Assembly (NCBI GenBank): GCA_002729695.1 | Contig: PBYQ01000032.1 | Span: 1-64,000 of the forward strand | DNA: 64,000 bases | Source of the DNA: Citromicrobium sp. | GTDB lineage: Bacteria > Pseudomonadota > Alphaproteobacteria > Sphingomonadales > Sphingomonadaceae | Reading direction: 5' to 3' | Shown: in pieces, positions 61,940 to 64,000 of the stretch | Numbering within the stretch: the stretch's first letter is position 1 | Layout of the letters: each line of letters opens with the position of its first letter | Notes under the pieces: generated by a model | The model's input: only the letters and a program-made list of their open reading frames with translations | Database searches by the model: none | What the model was told of the DNA's origin: nothing | Translations under genes and position numbers: made by a program

Positions 61940-62467
61940 ATGGCGATCGACGAAAGCCGCCCGTTCCAGCCGATCGGCATCGCCATCGTCACCGTGTCCG
62001 ACACGCGCGACGCGAGCACCGACACCTCGGGCGACCTGCTCGAGGCGCGCGTGCGCGAGGCGGGGCACGATCTGGTCGAGCGCACGATCTGCCCCGACGA
62101 TGCTGGCGAGATCTACGACGTGCTGCGCCGCTGGATCGCGAGCAAGGATGTCGACGCGATCATCACCACCGGCGGCACCGGCCTGACCGGCCGCGACGTC
62201 ACGCCCGAGGCGCTCGACCGGGTGAAGGACAAAGACATCCCCGGTTTCGGCGAGCTGTTCCGCTGGATCAGCTACGAAAGCATCGGCACCTCCACCGTCC
62301 AGAGCCGCGCCTGCGCGGTGCTGGCGGGCGACACCTTCGTCTTCGCACTGCCCGGATCGAATGGCGCGGTGAAGGACGGGTGGGACAAGATCCTGAAGGA
62401 CCAGCTCGATATCCGCCATCGTCCCTGCAACTTCGTCGAGCTGATGCCCCGCCTGCTCGAACGGTAA
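61940..62467 (+). CDS. moaB: molybdenum cofactor biosynthesis protein B
   Basis: MoaB/MogA-fold protein of 175 residues. The motif [16 protein letters not shown] and the phosphate loop [14 protein letters not shown] are present. The family is linked to molybdopterin adenylylation (MogA-like), although E. coli MoaB itself is of uncertain role. No other mo genes are in the window. It lies ten bases after the transglycosylase stop. Confidence 0.93.
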   Translation: MAIDESRPFQPIGIAIVTVSDTRDASTDTSGDLLEARVREAGHDLVERTICPDDAGEIYDVLRRWIASKDVDAIITTGGTGLTGRDVTPEALDRVKDKDIPGFGELFRWISYESIGTSTVQSRACAVLAGDTFVFALPGSNGAVKDGWDKILKDQLDIRHRPCNFVELMPRLLER

Positions 62468-62511
62468 CGCTGGAACGATAGAGACGCGGGGCCGCTCTTC
62501 CAGCAAGCCCC

Positions 62512-63546
62512 ATGCCCGACATCCAGTCCCTCCCCCTGCCCTGGCTGGGCGCGCTGTTCATCGCGAGCGCGCTGCTGATCGCCTATTTCGGCAGCAAGAT
62601 GGCTGCCATCGCGGATGTGCTGGCCGACCGCACGGGCCTCGGCGAAGCGCTGATCGGCGCGGTCCTGCTGGGCGCGGGGACAAGCATTTCGGGCATCGTC
62701 ACCTCGATCACCACCGCCGCCAGCGGCGCGCCCGAGCTTGCGGTGTCCAACGCCATGGGCGGGATCGCCGCGCAGACCATGTTCCTCGCGCTGGCCGACA
62801 TCTTCTACCGCAAGGTCAACCTCGAGCACGCGGGCGCGAGCACGGTGAACCTTGGGCAGGCGACCGTGCTCATCATCCTCTCGGTCATGCCGATCATGGC
62901 CTACGCCGCGCCGCAGGTCGCGTTTTTCGGCGTCCACCCGGTCAGCCCGATCATGGTCGCGGTCTATCTGATCGGCCTGCACAACGCGCATTCGATCCGG
63001 CAGGAGCCGATGTGGCAGCCCAAGGAAACGCCGGGCCTGCGCGTCGAGGCCGAGGATATCGAGAACGACCCGCGCTCCACCCCCCTGCTCGCGAGCCTGT
63101 TCGCCGGTCTGGTGCTGATCGTAGGGGCATGCGGCTACCTCGTCGGCGAGACCGGCCTTGCGCTGAGCGCGACGCTGGGCATCTCGCAAGGCGTGGTCGG
63201 CGCGCTCGGCACCGCGATCGTCACCTCGCTACCCGAACTAGTGACCACCATCGCAGCCGTGCGGCGCGGCGCACTGCAACTCGCGATCGGCGGGATCATC
63301 GGCGGCAACATGTTCGATGCGCTGTTCGTCTCCGCCAGCGACGTCGCCTATCGCCACGGCTCGATCTACCACGCGATCGGAGAGCGGTCGCTGTTCTGGA
63401 TGGCGCTGGTGTGCCTGATGACCGCCGTCCTGCTGCTGGGCCTGCTGCGGCGAGAGAAGCAGGGGCCGGGTGGGATCGGCTGGGAGTCGGTCCTCTTGCT
63501 GTCGCTATGGCTGGGCGCCGCGGTGCTGCAGGTGTCGCTGGGCTGA
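62512..63546 (+). CDS. CaCA-family sodium/calcium (cation) antiporter
   Basis: Inner-membrane exchanger with two inverted repeats. The first alpha-repeat is GAGTSISGIVTSITTAASGA followed by PELAVSNAMGGIAAQTMF. The second is GTAIVTSLPELVTTIAAVRRGA and then GGIIGGNMFDALF, with the Pro-Glu metal-binding pair in each. At 344 residues and about ten helices it has the YrbG-like length. No neighbour indicates the physiological ion. Confidence 0.9.
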   Translation: MPDIQSLPLPWLGALFIASALLIAYFGSKMAAIADVLADRTGLGEALIGAVLLGAGTSISGIVTSITTAASGAPELAVSNAMGGIAAQTMFLALADIFYRKVNLEHAGASTVNLGQATVLIILSVMPIMAYAAPQVAFFGVHPVSPIMVAVYLIGLHNAHSIRQEPMWQPKETPGLRVEAEDIENDPRSTPLLASLFAGLVLIVGACGYLVGETGLALSATLGISQGVVGALGTAIVTSLPELVTTIAAVRRGALQLAIGGIIGGNMFDALFVSASDVAYRHGSIYHAIGERSLFWMALVCLMTAVLLLGLLRREKQGPGGIGWESVLLLSLWLGAAVLQVSLG

Positions 63547-63674
63547 TTGGGTCACGAAGGCGGGGGTTTGTGAGTGTTTTCCGAAAGTCTGGTTCCGGGT
63601 TCGCTATTCCCAAAAGCTGCCAGTCCGAAAACGACCCCATTGCGGACATTGGAGAAGGAAGGCATTCCTCGGAT

Positions 63675-64000
63675 ATGAGATGGGGTTTGTTCGCGATAAG
63701 CTGCTCTCTTCTAGCAGTTCCAATGCTGGCCTTCCCTTCCCCCTCATCTCCGGCTGCAATCGGCCTTTTCAGCCTTGGCCTCCTACTCCTGATGGATTGG
63801 TCGTACGAGCAATCTTTGGGTTACGCTGCATGGGGCATGGAAACTCGAAAGGATGAGATCGTGGAGGATTTCTACGATTTCGAGAATGCCAAGTGGCGCT
63901 ACGTTCTCGCTTTCCTAGTTTCTGGCGCATTGGCGGCTTCGTTTGCGTTCACTTCTTCCGAAAAGATACAGGCCACGTTTCTTATCGGAGGGTTTGCGCT
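63675..64000 (+). CDS. membrane protein of unknown function, truncated by the window edge
   Basis: From ATG at 63675 an open frame runs to the window end, 108 codons so far. It encodes MRWGLFAISCSLLAVPMLAF, then a second hydrophobic stretch AAIGLFSLGLLLLMDW. A charged middle containing ETRKDEIVEDFYDFENAKW follows, and then a third hydrophobic stretch. The codons are visibly less GC-rich than in the rest of the window, suggesting a horizontally acquired or accessory gene. The frame is also open upstream, so the start could be earlier. No family recognised. Confidence 0.6.
   Translation, partial: MRWGLFAISCSLLAVPMLAFPSPSSPAAIGLFSLGLLLLMDWSYEQSLGYAAWGMETRKDEIVEDFYDFENAKWRYVLAFLVSGALAASFAFTSSEKIQATFLIGGFA

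Noticed and set aside
63547..63674. Possible repeat fragment containing CCCCATTGCGGACATT
   Set aside because: The phrase looked familiar from other sphingomonad intergenic regions, but one copy without a second in the window is not enough to call a repeat.
1..64000. tRNA genes, rRNA, CRISPR arrays, IS elements with transposase, integrases
   Set aside because: I looked for typical tRNA ends, regularly spaced direct repeats and DDE or tyrosine recombinase motifs and saw none. A dedicated RNA search could still find a small RNA.

Overview
The window comes from a GC-rich alphaproteobacterium, most likely a sphingomonad of the Erythrobacteraceae type. This is inferred from the protein families and gene order, because no rRNA or other taxonomic marker is present. 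Pointers are the alphaproteobacterial NADH dehydrogenase gene order, an RNase E with a large acidic insertion in its S1 domain and a C-terminal GWW motif, a monofunctional ETF-ubiquinone oxidoreductase, and a full exosortase A (XrtA) exopolysaccharide locus. I see no tRNA, rRNA, CRISPR array or intact transposon. Genes are tightly packed, with many ATGA, GTGA or TGATG start-stop overlaps.

Region 1 (1-10.3 kb, minus strand) is complex I: nuoA-B-C-D-E-F, then nuoG-H-I running off the left edge. Four tiny two-helix membrane proteins (47-59 aa) are translationally coupled between nuoD and nuoF. A secreted protein gene, a terminator-like hairpin and a gap with decayed coding sequence separate nuoF from nuoG, so nuo may be two transcription units.

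Region 2 (10.3-33.6 kb) is mostly housekeeping and central metabolism: a coniferyl-aldehyde-type dehydrogenase divergent from a thiolase, an SH3-like exported protein, a 2-hydroxyacid dehydrogenase, an ammonium transporter, a lipase-like hydrolase, a nitronate monooxygenase, a lipoprotein-anchored methyltransferase-like protein, peptide release factor 2, PBP1A, a cell-wall amidase, RNase E, a haloalkane dehalogenase, an SDR, a stand-alone sdhB, a hotdog thioesterase, ZapE and pirin. A phage tail-collar-domain gene with an in-frame amber codon lies beside prfB. The region ends with a crotonase-fold gene that matches RpfF, the synthase of diffusible signal factor (DSF).

Region 3 (33.6-52.6 kb) is the XrtA locus. 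The minus arm holds the amidotransferase, the exosortase-EpsI fusion, a glycosyltransferase, a FemAB protein, a polysaccharide deacetylase, an ATPase, an outer-membrane protein, a tyrosine-kinase-like ATPase, a chain-length protein and the export protein. After a palindrome-rich gap come a PLP decarboxylase and an acyl-CoA ligase. The plus arm, divergent from the ligase, holds a GNAT/FemAB-like protein, an acyl carrier protein and two exosortase-associated hydrolases. Together these suggest polymer export and modification, protein sorting through XrtA, and a carrier-protein-based small-molecule pathway. No PEP-CTERM substrate, priming sugar transferase, Wzx or Wzy is visible here.

Region 4 (52.6-64 kb) returns to conserved genes: an RNA methyltransferase, NnrD, a small lipoprotein-like protein, an N-formylglutamate amidohydrolase-like protein, ispE, a small OmpA-domain protein, ETF-QO, a degenerate uracil-DNA-glycosylase-like protein, a soluble lytic transglycosylase, MoaB, a calcium/cation antiporter and a truncated lower-GC membrane protein at the right edge.
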